A DNA stretch of 5,961 bases from Pseudomonadota bacterium. Its GTDB lineage: Bacteria; Pseudomonadota; Alphaproteobacteria; Sphingomonadales; Sphingomonadaceae. The position numbers and the translations under genes were made by a program. The stretch is from assembly GCA_023424275.1 (NCBI GenBank), contig JAFAED010000331.1, positions 1 to 5,961 of the forward strand, read 5' to 3'. The notes under the pieces were generated by a model. It had not been told where the DNA came from, ran no database searches, and was given only the letters and a program-made list of their open reading frames with translations. Shown in pieces: positions 1 through 5,529 of this stretch; the stretch's first letter is position 1; each line of letters opens with the position of its first letter.

Positions 1-462
1 GGCACCACCTGCGTGCCCACCATGACCAAGGGCGGCCATGCCGAAAATGCGCTGCCCCAGCGCGCGACCGCGAACATCAACTGCCGCATCTTCCCCGGCG
101 TGCCGGTCGAAACGGTGCGCGCCGAGCTCGAAAAGGTGATCGCCGACCCCGCGGTCAAGGTGAACACCGATCCCGATGCGAGCGCGAGCGACGCTTCGCC
201 GCTGCGCCCCGACGTCGTCGCGGCGGTGACGAAGGCGGTGCATGCGCGCGCACCGGGCCTGCCGATCATCCCGTCGATGAGCGCGGGCGCGACCGACAGC
301 TATCATTTCCGGATCCAGGGCGTGCCGAGCTATGGCGTTGCGGGTCTCTTTTCGAAGGCCAGCGACAGCTATGCGCATGGCCTGAACGAGCGTGCGCCCG
401 TCGACGCGATCGCGCCGGCGCTCGCGCATTGGGACAGCCTGCTGCGCGACCTGTCGAAATAG
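1..462 (+). CDS. M20-family metallopeptidase / amidohydrolase, C-terminal part (5' end outside window)
   Basis: The reading frame is open from the first base, so the gene starts upstream; 153 residues are visible. M20 enzymes are di-zinc hydrolases that cleave peptides, N-acyl amino acids or related amides. The fragment begins in the lid/dimerisation domain, with the typical GGHAENALPQ stretch (fragment residues 11-20) and the following NINCRIFPG strand, then returns to the catalytic domain. SAGATDSYHFR (about 94-104) and YAHGLNER (about 125-132) match the family's GATD and AHGxxE blocks; the histidine at about 126 is the expected C-terminal zinc ligand. The other metal ligands and any signal peptide lie outside the window, so location and substrate are unknown. 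The protein ends at a TAG, 72 bases before the cupin gene, with the Fur-box-like site between them. The family call is firm; the substrate is not predictable. Confidence 0.9.
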   Translation, partial: GTTCVPTMTKGGHAENALPQRATANINCRIFPGVPVETVRAELEKVIADPAVKVNTDPDASASDASPLRPDVVAAVTKAVHARAPGLPIIPSMSAGATDSYHFRIQGVPSYGVAGLFSKASDSYAHGLNERAPVDAIAPALAHWDSLLRDLSK

Positions 463-489
463 GCGGCCTCTCCCGCATTCGGCCCCTTT

Positions 490-504
490 TGAGAATCATT
501 CTCA
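490..504. promoter_or_regulatory. Fur-box-like operator upstream of the cupin gene
   Basis: TGAGAATCATTCTCA is a perfect 7-1-7 inverted repeat. It agrees with the classical Fur 7-1-7 consensus TGATAATnATTATCA at 12 of 14 defined positions and is AT-richer than its surroundings. It ends 30 bases before the cupin start codon. A possible -35 element (TTGAGA, 489-494) lies within it, with a weak -10 candidate (TAGGCT, 510-515, 15-base spacer), so a bound regulator would block RNA polymerase. Seen: the symmetry, the consensus match and the location. Inferred: binding by Fur, or by a related family member such as Zur or Mur, and iron-dependent repression. Confidence 0.6.
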
Positions 505-534
505 TTTGATAGGCTGGATGCGGGGAGAGTTGCC

Positions 535-918
535 ATGTCGATATTCCTGCGCCGGATTGCCGTGCGTATCGTCACCGCTGCGACCGTCGCCGCGCGTGCC
601 TTGCTGGGCCGCAAGGGTCTGCCGGCCCAGCCGCTGTTCCGCAGTTTCGGCCTCTATCGCGGCATCTATATCGGCGGGATCGCGATGAAGGCGAGCACGG
701 GGTGGGAAATGCATCCCGACGGCGACGAGGTGCTGACGCTTCTTTCGGGCCAGTTCGATATCGTGCTCGACGAGGATGGCGTGGAGCGGACGATCTCGCT
801 GACCCCCGGACAAGGGGCGCTGGTTCCCCGCGGTGTCTGGCACCGTATGATCATCCATGTTCCCGGCGAGCTGCTGTTCCTGACCCCCGGCGATACCACC
901 GAGCATCGCCCGCTTTAG
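535..918 (+). CDS. Small single-domain cupin protein
   Basis: This 127-residue protein contains one conserved cupin barrel. Cupin motif 1 is seen as GWEMHPDGDEVLTLLSG (about residues 56-72), with H60 and E65 as likely metal ligands; motif 2 is PGQGALVPRGVWHRM (about 91-105), with H103 as a further ligand. The first about 45 residues are not cupin-like: they form a basic, alanine-rich, probably amphipathic helix (FLRRIAVRIVTAATVAARALLG) that could pack on the barrel or touch the membrane. The ATG at 535 is preceded by GGGGAGAG at 522-529 with 5 bases of spacing, which supports this start; the next in-frame ATG (685) would cut away part of the barrel. Small cupins range from metal enzymes to ligand sensors, so no reaction can be assigned. 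It appears monocistronic, sits behind a Fur-box-like site, and its stop overlaps the convergent TetR gene by 4 bases. Confidence 0.85.
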   Translation: MSIFLRRIAVRIVTAATVAARALLGRKGLPAQPLFRSFGLYRGIYIGGIAMKASTGWEMHPDGDEVLTLLSGQFDIVLDEDGVERTISLTPGQGALVPRGVWHRMIIHVPGELLFLTPGDTTEHRPL

Positions 919-1511
919 GCGGGGAGTAGCGCCGCAACCGCGCGTTCGACCATCTGGACTGCCGCCTCGGCGCCGAAACTGCTCGAATCGAGCGACAGTT
1001 CGAGCCACAGGCCGTCGACCATCGCGGTCAGCATGATCGCGAGCCGTTCGGGATCGCTGGCGCCGCATGCGGTGAGCAATTCGCCGAGCCGTTCGCGATA
1101 GCCCGCATAGCTTGTCGCGTGAATCGTCGCCATCCGTGCATCGCTGCGGGCGAGCGCCCAGAAGGCCGTCCACGCGCCGAGCAGTTCGGGATCGGTCACC
1201 GGAGGACGGAAGCTCGCGGTCAGGTAAGCGGCCAGCTGCGCGCGCGGATCGCGGCCCGCACCTTCGACCGCGCCCGCGAAAATTGCGTCCATCCGGTCGC
1301 TTGTCGCCTGATAGGTTGCCGCGACCAGGTCGTCGATGCCGCCGAAATAATGGCGCAGCAGGCCGGGCGAGACGCCCGCCTTTGCGCAGATGGCGCGAAC
1401 ATTTGTGCCCGCCAGCCCATGCTCGGCCAGACACGCCGCCGTCGCCTCGATCAGGTCCGCCCGGCGGGCGTCGGCGCTTTCGCGCGTAAAGGCTTGGCGA
1501 GCGGCGGTCAT
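915..1511 (-). CDS. TetR-family transcriptional regulator, BetI-like
   Basis: The 198-residue product has the normal TetR-family length. The N-terminal helix-turn-helix domain covers about residues 14-64 (RRADLIEATAACLAEHGLAG, then VRAICAKAGVSPGLLRHYFG and the DDLV helix), with the recognition helix around VSPGLLRHYFG. The rest is an all-helical ligand/dimerisation domain resembling the C-terminal domain of BetI-type regulators (PELLGAWTAFWALARSD, MVDGLWLEL). Such proteins usually repress and release DNA when they bind a small ligand. The gene is divergent from the Rieske operon, 33 bases from it, and a 24-bp palindrome lies directly before its start codon, so it probably represses both the operon and itself. 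The ATG at 1511 is chosen because there is no other in-frame ATG or GTG nearby and the HTH begins shortly after. No Shine-Dalgarno is visible, and the message may be leaderless. It is not betI itself on context: no betaine aldehyde or choline dehydrogenase gene is present. Confidence 0.9.
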   Translation of the reverse strand: MTAARQAFTRESADARRADLIEATAACLAEHGLAGTNVRAICAKAGVSPGLLRHYFGGIDDLVAATYQATSDRMDAIFAGAVEGAGRDPRAQLAAYLTASFRPPVTDPELLGAWTAFWALARSDARMATIHATSYAGYRERLGELLTACGASDPERLAIMLTAMVDGLWLELSLDSSSFGAEAAVQMVERAVAALLPA

Positions 1512-1522
1512 CTTGTTATACG
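1494..1522 (+). promoter_or_regulatory. Candidate sigma-70-type promoter of the Rieske operon
   Basis: TTGGCG (1494-1499) and TATACG (1517-1522) are separated by 17 bases, the ideal spacing, and each matches the consensus at 4 of 6 positions. A start site would fall near 1528-1530, giving a leader of about 15 bases that contains the ribosome binding site. The -35 lies inside the beginning of the divergent TetR coding region, and the -10 lies inside the palindromic operator, a geometry suited to repression. This is inferred from pattern only; sphingomonad promoters deviate from the E. coli consensus. Confidence 0.4.
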
Positions 1523-1535
1523 TATGTACAACAAG
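1512..1535. promoter_or_regulatory. 24-bp palindromic operator between the TetR and Rieske genes
   Basis: The left half CTTGTTATACGT and the reverse complement of the right half, CTTGTTGTACAT, agree at 10 of 12 positions, giving a dyad centred between 1523 and 1524. Two smaller perfect palindromes are nested in it: ATACGTAT (1518-1525) and TGTACA (1526-1531). The site fills nearly the whole intergenic gap, abuts the TetR start codon and stops 9 bases before the oxygenase start. This is the classical place for the operator of a divergent TetR repressor. The symmetry is directly visible; binding by the neighbouring TetR protein is inferred. Confidence 0.7.
1515..1520 (-). promoter_or_regulatory. 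Candidate -10 element for the TetR gene
   Basis: Read on the minus strand this is TATAAC, 5 of 6 matches to TATAAT, ending only 3 bases before the TetR ATG. A start site 6-7 bases downstream would fall on or just within the start codon, so the transcript would be leaderless. The best-spaced -35 (17 bases) is poor (TTCCGT). The element lies inside the operator palindrome, which fits autorepression. This is a weak, pattern-only assignment. Confidence 0.25.
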
Positions 1536-1538
1536 GAA
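1533..1538 (+). promoter_or_regulatory. Ribosome binding site that fixes the Rieske gene start
   Basis: AAGGAA lies 6 bases before the ATG at 1545, a good Shine-Dalgarno position. The other in-frame ATG (1524) has only operator sequence before it and lies upstream of this site, so 1545 is the preferred start. Confidence 0.65.
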
Positions 1539-1544
1539 CGGAAA

Positions 1545-2711
1545 ATGGCAACTGCACCCCTTCGCGATTCGAACATCGACCCGCTCGACGGATGGTCGCT
1601 CCCCGCATGGACCTACAGCGATCCCGATTTCTACGCTGCGGAAATGGAACGGATTTTCCGCCCGAGCTGGCAGGTCGTCTGCCACGACAGCGACATCCCG
1701 AACGTCGGCGACTGGCACAGCATCGACTATTGCGGCGAGAGCGTGATTCTGGTGCGCGGCACCGATCGCAACGTCCGCGCCTTCACCAATGTCTGCCGCC
1801 ACCGCGGCTCGCGGCTCGTCGATGGCGCGGTCGGCTGCGCGAAGAAGCTCGTCTGCCCCTATCATGCGTGGACCTATAAACTCGACGGCCGGCTGACCGG
1901 CGTGCCCGATTCGGCGAGCTATCCGACGCTCGACAAAAGCAAGGCGGGGCTCGTTCCCGTCGGCCTCGAACAATGGCGCGGCTTCTGGTTCGTGCGGCTC
2001 GAGGATGACGGCGGCCCGTCGGTCGCCTCGATGATGGCGCCCTATGAGGCGCAGGTTGCGCCCTATCGCTTCGAGGAACTCGGCGCGCTCGGCCGCGTGA
2101 CGCTCCGCCCGCGCGAGGTCAATTGGAAGAATGTCGGCGACAATTATTCGGACGGCCTCCACATCCCCGTCGCGCATCCCGGCCTGACGCGCTTGTTCGG
2201 CAAAAGCTATGGCGTCGAGGCCGAGGATAATGTCGACCGCATGTGGGGCGACCTGATCGACCGGCCGTCGGTCAACTGGTCCGAACGCATGTATCAGCGG
2301 CTGCTGCCGCCGGTGCCGCACCTGCCCGAAGCCAATCAGCGGCACTGGCTCTATTTCAAGCTGTGGCCGAACGTCGCTTTCGACATCTATCCCGATCAGG
2401 TCGATTTCATGCAATGGCTGCCGACCGGGCCGACGACGTGCCTGATCCGTGAAATCAGCTACGTTCTTCCCGATGAGCGCCGCGAGATGAAGGCCGCGCG
2501 CTATCTCAACTGGCGCATCAACCGTCAGGTCAATGCCGAGGACACCGAACTGATCACGCGCGTCCAGCAGGGCATGCAGTCGAAAAGCTTCACCATGGGG
2601 CCGCTCAGCGACAAGGAAGTCTGTCTCAAGCATTTCTGTTCGCGGATGCGCGACCTGATCCCCGAGGCGCGGCTGGAGCGGGCGCCGAAGGCGGGATGGA
2701 GCCGCGCTTGA
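1545..2711 (+). CDS. Rieske [2Fe-2S] aromatic-ring-hydroxylating-type oxygenase, alpha subunit (GbcA/Stc2/CntA-like)
   Basis: This 388-residue protein has a complete Rieske non-haem iron oxygenase layout. The N-terminal Rieske domain (about 40-150) has the cluster ligands C84-x-H86 and C104-x2-H107, 17 residues apart. The catalytic domain carries the bridging Asp and iron ligands in NWKNVGDNYSDGLHIPVAH: D203, H206 and H211 in the D-x2-H-x4-H spacing of naphthalene dioxygenase, with D333 in the AEDTELITRVQQGM helix as probable third ligand. No key residue is missing. Such enzymes use O2 and electrons from a separate reductase to hydroxylate, or oxidatively demethylate, small substrates in the cytoplasm. 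Overall the sequence resembles the homotrimeric members acting on betaines and carnitine (GbcA, Stc2, CntA) more than ring dioxygenases with a beta subunit, and no beta-subunit gene follows. It is the first gene of a three-gene operon and overlaps the next gene by 16 bases. Substrate is unknown; the betaine/methylamine idea is inference. Confidence 0.92.
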   Translation: MATAPLRDSNIDPLDGWSLPAWTYSDPDFYAAEMERIFRPSWQVVCHDSDIPNVGDWHSIDYCGESVILVRGTDRNVRAFTNVCRHRGSRLVDGAVGCAKKLVCPYHAWTYKLDGRLTGVPDSASYPTLDKSKAGLVPVGLEQWRGFWFVRLEDDGGPSVASMMAPYEAQVAPYRFEELGALGRVTLRPREVNWKNVGDNYSDGLHIPVAHPGLTRLFGKSYGVEAEDNVDRMWGDLIDRPSVNWSERMYQRLLPPVPHLPEANQRHWLYFKLWPNVAFDIYPDQVDFMQWLPTGPTTCLIREISYVLPDERREMKAARYLNWRINRQVNAEDTELITRVQQGMQSKSFTMGPLSDKEVCLKHFCSRMRDLIPEARLERAPKAGWSRA

Positions 2712-3928
2712 ACGACAGCGCGCCCGTGGTGATCGTCGGTGGTGGCCCCGCCGGCATGGTCGCGGGCCTGCTCTTTGCGCGCGCCGGGGTGCGCGTCACC
2801 ATCCTTGAAAAGCATGCCGACTTCCTCCGCGATTTTCGCGGCGACACCGTCCACCCCTCGACGCTCGAACTGTTCAACGAGATCGGGCTGCTCGAAGAAT
2901 TGCTGAAAGAACCGCACGCGGCGATCGACACGATGACGCTCAATCTGCTCGGCGGGCAATATACGATCGCGACGATGAAGCACCTGCCCGTCGCGGCGCG
3001 TTTCGTCGCGATGATGCCGCAATGGGATCTGCTCGACTTCATCGCTGGGCAGGGCCGGAAATATCGGACCTTCGACCTGCGCATGTCGACCGAGGCGACC
3101 GGGCTGACCTATGACGCCGCCGGGCGCGTCAATGGCGTAACGCTCGCAAGCGGTGAGACTTTATCCGCGCGGCTGGTCATCGCCGCCGACGGGCGCCGTT
3201 CGGTGCTGCGCGACGCCGCCGAACTGCCGCTTGAGGATCTCGGCGCGCCGATGGATGTGCTCTGGTTCCGCATCCCCGTGCCCGCGGGCATGGATAAGTC
3301 CGAAGTCGCGCTCGGCACGATCGACAAGGGCGGCATGGTCGTCGCGATCCCGCGCGGCGATTATTGGCAATGCGCGCAGATCATCGAAAAGGGCGGCTTC
3401 GCGCCGATCGAGGCGCGGGGGATTGCGGCCTTCCGCGACAAGGTCATCGAGATCGCGCCGGGCCTCGCCGTCGGGATCGACGCGATCCAAAGCTTCGAGG
3501 ATGTGAAATTGCTTTCGGTCGCGCTCGACCGGCTGACGCGCTGGTCGCGCCCCGGCCTGCTCGCGATCGGCGACGCGGCGCATGCGATGTCGCCCGTCGG
3601 CGGCGTCGGCATCAACCTTGCGGTGCAGGATGCGGTTGCGGCCGCGAACATTCTCGCCGCGCCGCTCGCGGCGGGCGCCGATTCCGATCCGCTGCTCGCG
3701 AAGGTGCAGGAGCGCCGCTGGAAACCCACGACGCGCATGCAGGCGATTCAGCGTTTCGCGCACCGGCGCGTCATCGAACCGATGCTGCTGGGGCAGATTA
3801 CGCGCGTGCCCTTCGCGGTGCGCCTGCTCGACGCCATCCCGCTGCTCCGCCGCATTCCCGGCCGCATCCTCGGCCTCGGCTTCGGCCGCCAACATGTTCA
3901 ATCCCCGCTTGCGAAAGAGTTTTCATGA
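2696..3928 (+). CDS. FAD-dependent monooxygenase-like oxidoreductase (PHBH/UbiH fold)
   Basis: This 410-residue protein is of normal length for class A flavoprotein monooxygenases. It shows the N-terminal Rossmann dinucleotide motif GGGPAG (15-20) ending in the acidic residue E38; the RGDTVHPSTLELFNEIGLL block (48-66) typical of the family; the DG motif around VIAADGRRSVLR (161-172); and the GD motif LLAIGDAAHAMSPVGGVGIN (288-307), which binds the FAD ribityl/pyrophosphate. The last about 45 residues (LLDAIPLLRRIPGRILGLGF) are hydrophobic and basic and may contact membrane or a partner. These enzymes usually hydroxylate aromatic or polycyclic substrates using NAD(P)H and O2, but some are dehydrogenases, so the reaction is open. 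The gene begins inside the end of the Rieske gene. The ATG at 2696 has GAAGG (2687-2691) before it; a TTG at 2708, with GGAG 6 bases upstream and a TTGA overlap with the Rieske stop, is a credible alternative. It ends in an ATGA overlap with the next gene. Confidence 0.88.
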   Translation: MEPRLNDSAPVVIVGGGPAGMVAGLLFARAGVRVTILEKHADFLRDFRGDTVHPSTLELFNEIGLLEELLKEPHAAIDTMTLNLLGGQYTIATMKHLPVAARFVAMMPQWDLLDFIAGQGRKYRTFDLRMSTEATGLTYDAAGRVNGVTLASGETLSARLVIAADGRRSVLRDAAELPLEDLGAPMDVLWFRIPVPAGMDKSEVALGTIDKGGMVVAIPRGDYWQCAQIIEKGGFAPIEARGIAAFRDKVIEIAPGLAVGIDAIQSFEDVKLLSVALDRLTRWSRPGLLAIGDAAHAMSPVGGVGINLAVQDAVAAANILAAPLAAGADSDPLLAKVQERRWKPTTRMQAIQRFAHRRVIEPMLLGQITRVPFAVRLLDAIPLLRRIPGRILGLGFGRQHVQSPLAKEFS

Positions 3929-5529
3929 CCAAAGCCTATGACGCCCTGATTATCGGCGCCGGCCACAACGGCCTCGTCTGTGCTTTCTATCTTGCGAAGG
4001 CGGGGCTGAAGGTTCGCATCCTTGAGGCGCGCGACGTCGTCGGCGGCGCCGCAGTGACCGAGGAATTTGCGCCGGGATTCCGCAATTCGGTCGCGAGCTA
4101 CACGGTCAGCCTGCTCCAGCCGAAGGTCATCGCCGACATGAAGCTCGCCGATCATGGCTATCGCGTGATCGAACGGCCGATCAGCAATTTCCTGCCGCAG
4201 GAGGATGGCGGCTATCTGAAGCTCGGCGGCGGGCTCGAACGCACGCAGGCAGAGTTCCGCAAATTCTCGAACCACGACGCCGATGTGCTGCCGCAATATT
4301 ATGACGCGCTCGAAAATGTCGCCGAACTGCTCCGCGACCTCGCGCTCCGCGTGCCGCCGAACGTCGGCGAGGGGATGCGCACCTTGCTCGACGGCGCGCG
4401 GCAGGGGCGGCGCTTCGCCACCCTCAGCCTCGAACAGCAGCGCGACGTACTCGACCTCTTCACCAAATCGGCGCGCACGATGCTCGACAGCTGGTTCGAG
4501 AGCGAGGCGGTCAAGGCCGCCTTCGGTTTCGACGCCGTGGTGGGCAATTACGCCAGCCCCGACACGCCGGGCAGCGCCTATGTCCTGCTCCACCACGTCT
4601 TCGGCGAGGTGAACGGCAAGAAGGGCGCATGGGGCCACAGCGTCGGCGGGATGGGCAAGATCACCGAGATCATGGCGAAGGTGTGCCGCGACATGGGCGT
4701 CGAGATCAGCCTCGAAAGCCCTGTTGCCAAGGTGCTTGTCGACGGCGGCAAGGCGGTCGGCGTCAAGCTGGTCGGCGGCGAGGAAATCGCGGCGGCGCGT
4801 GTGATCGCCAATGTCGGGCCGAAACTGCTCTACGAACGGATGATGGACGCGAGCGACCTGCCCACGGGCTATGAGCGCCGGATCAAGGGGTTCAAGGCGG
4901 GCAGCGGCACCTTCCGCATGAATGTCGCATTGAGCGAGCTCCCGAAGTTCACCTGCCTCCCCGAGCCCGGCGAGCATCACCAGTCGGGGATCATCCTCGC
5001 GCCGACGCTCGACTATATGGACCGCGCTTTCCTCGACGCGAAGCAATATGGCTGGTCGAAGGCGCCGATCGTCGAGATGCTGATCCCCTCGACCGTCGAC
5101 GACAGCCTCGCTCCTCCGGGGCAGCATGTCGCGAGCCTGTTCTGCCAGCAATTCGCGCCCGAACTGCCGGACGGACGCGACTGGGACAATGAGGAAGAGG
5201 CGGCGGCCGATGCGATCATCGATACGGTCGAAAAACATGCGCCGGGCTTCCGCGCGAGCATCATCGCCCAGACGCGCCTGTCGCCCAAGGGGCTGGAACG
5301 CAAGTTTGGCCTCGTCGGCGGCGACATCATGCACGGCAATATGAGCCTCGATCAGCTCTGGGCCGCGCGCCCCGTGCTCGGTAACGGCGGCTATCGCGGA
5401 CCGATCAAGGGCCTCTATATGTGCGGCGCGGGCACGCACCCGGGCGGCGGCGTGACCGGCGCGCCGGGGCATAATGCCGCGACCGTCATCCTACGCGACC
5501 GTGGCTTCTTCGCTCCCAAATGGCGTTGA
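3925..5529 (+). CDS. PYROXD2 / phytoene-desaturase-like FAD-dependent oxidoreductase
   Basis: The 534-residue product matches the length of bacterial PYROXD2-like proteins, relatives of CrtI-type carotenoid desaturases and isomerases. The N-terminal FAD motif is seen in ALIIGAGHNGLVCAFYLAKAG (7-27, GAGHNG at 11-16), followed by the acidic E34 and the VVGGAAVTEE block (38-47) that marks this group. The C-terminal FAD-closing motif lies at about 496-518 (GLYMCGAGTHPGGGVTG, then GHNAA). The GWEM-free central part carries the GHSVGGMG motif typical of the desaturase fold. The substrates of most bacterial members are unknown. No carotenoid genes (crtB, crtY) are nearby, so a carotenoid role is not supported; oxidation or isomerisation of an intermediate made by the two upstream oxygenases is a plausible inference. 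The ATG overlaps the preceding TGA (ATGA, 3925-3928), indicating translational coupling; only a weak purine stretch (GAAAGAG, 3913-3919) precedes it. Its 3' end overlaps the convergent permease gene by 39 bases. Confidence 0.88.
   Translation: MTKAYDALIIGAGHNGLVCAFYLAKAGLKVRILEARDVVGGAAVTEEFAPGFRNSVASYTVSLLQPKVIADMKLADHGYRVIERPISNFLPQEDGGYLKLGGGLERTQAEFRKFSNHDADVLPQYYDALENVAELLRDLALRVPPNVGEGMRTLLDGARQGRRFATLSLEQQRDVLDLFTKSARTMLDSWFESEAVKAAFGFDAVVGNYASPDTPGSAYVLLHHVFGEVNGKKGAWGHSVGGMGKITEIMAKVCRDMGVEISLESPVAKVLVDGGKAVGVKLVGGEEIAAARVIANVGPKLLYERMMDASDLPTGYERRIKGFKAGSGTFRMNVALSELPKFTCLPEPGEHHQSGIILAPTLDYMDRAFLDAKQYGWSKAPIVEMLIPSTVDDSLAPPGQHVASLFCQQFAPELPDGRDWDNEEEAAADAIIDTVEKHAPGFRASIIAQTRLSPKGLERKFGLVGGDIMHGNMSLDQLWAARPVLGNGGYRGPIKGLYMCGAGTHPGGGVTGAPGHNAATVILRDRGFFAPKWR

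Noticed and set aside
463..490. Possible terminator after the M20 gene (GGCC repeats followed by CCCCTTTT)
   Set aside because: The stem is only about 4 bp with a loop of about 12 bases and the T-run is short, so it is not supportable as an intrinsic terminator.
502..1434. 310-codon minus-strand open frame overlapping the cupin and TetR genes
   Set aside because: It is in a different frame from the TetR gene and reads as low-complexity Arg/Gly/Ala sequence.
1119..1544. Plus-strand N-terminal extension of the Rieske gene by 142 codons
   Set aside because: It would run antisense through the TetR HTH and across the operator. The ribosome binding site and family homology place the start at 1545.
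1512..2633. Long minus-strand open frame extending the TetR gene upstream by about 374 codons through the Rieske gene
   Set aside because: It is antisense to a clearly conserved Rieske oxygenase, and the translated stretch shows no domain. TetR homology starts at the ATG at 1511.
3161..3901. 246-codon minus-strand open frame opposite the FAD monooxygenase gene
   Set aside because: Antisense shadow of a conserved flavoprotein with no motif of its own.
3364..3924. Plus-strand N-terminal extension of the PYROXD2-like gene by 187 codons
   Set aside because: It is out of frame over the FAD monooxygenase gene and arginine-rich with no motif; the FAD-binding motif begins right after the ATG at 3925.
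3898..5472. 524-codon minus-strand open frame opposite the PYROXD2-like gene
   Set aside because: High-GC shadow frame: rich in Arg, Ala, Asp and His with no recognisable motif, while the plus strand encodes an intact FAD protein.
3925..5529. Carotenoid biosynthesis role for the phytoene-desaturase-like gene
   Set aside because: It has the fold but no carotenoid neighbours, and it sits in an operon with oxygenases; the GAGHNG and VVGGAAVTEE features fit the PYROXD2-like branch better.
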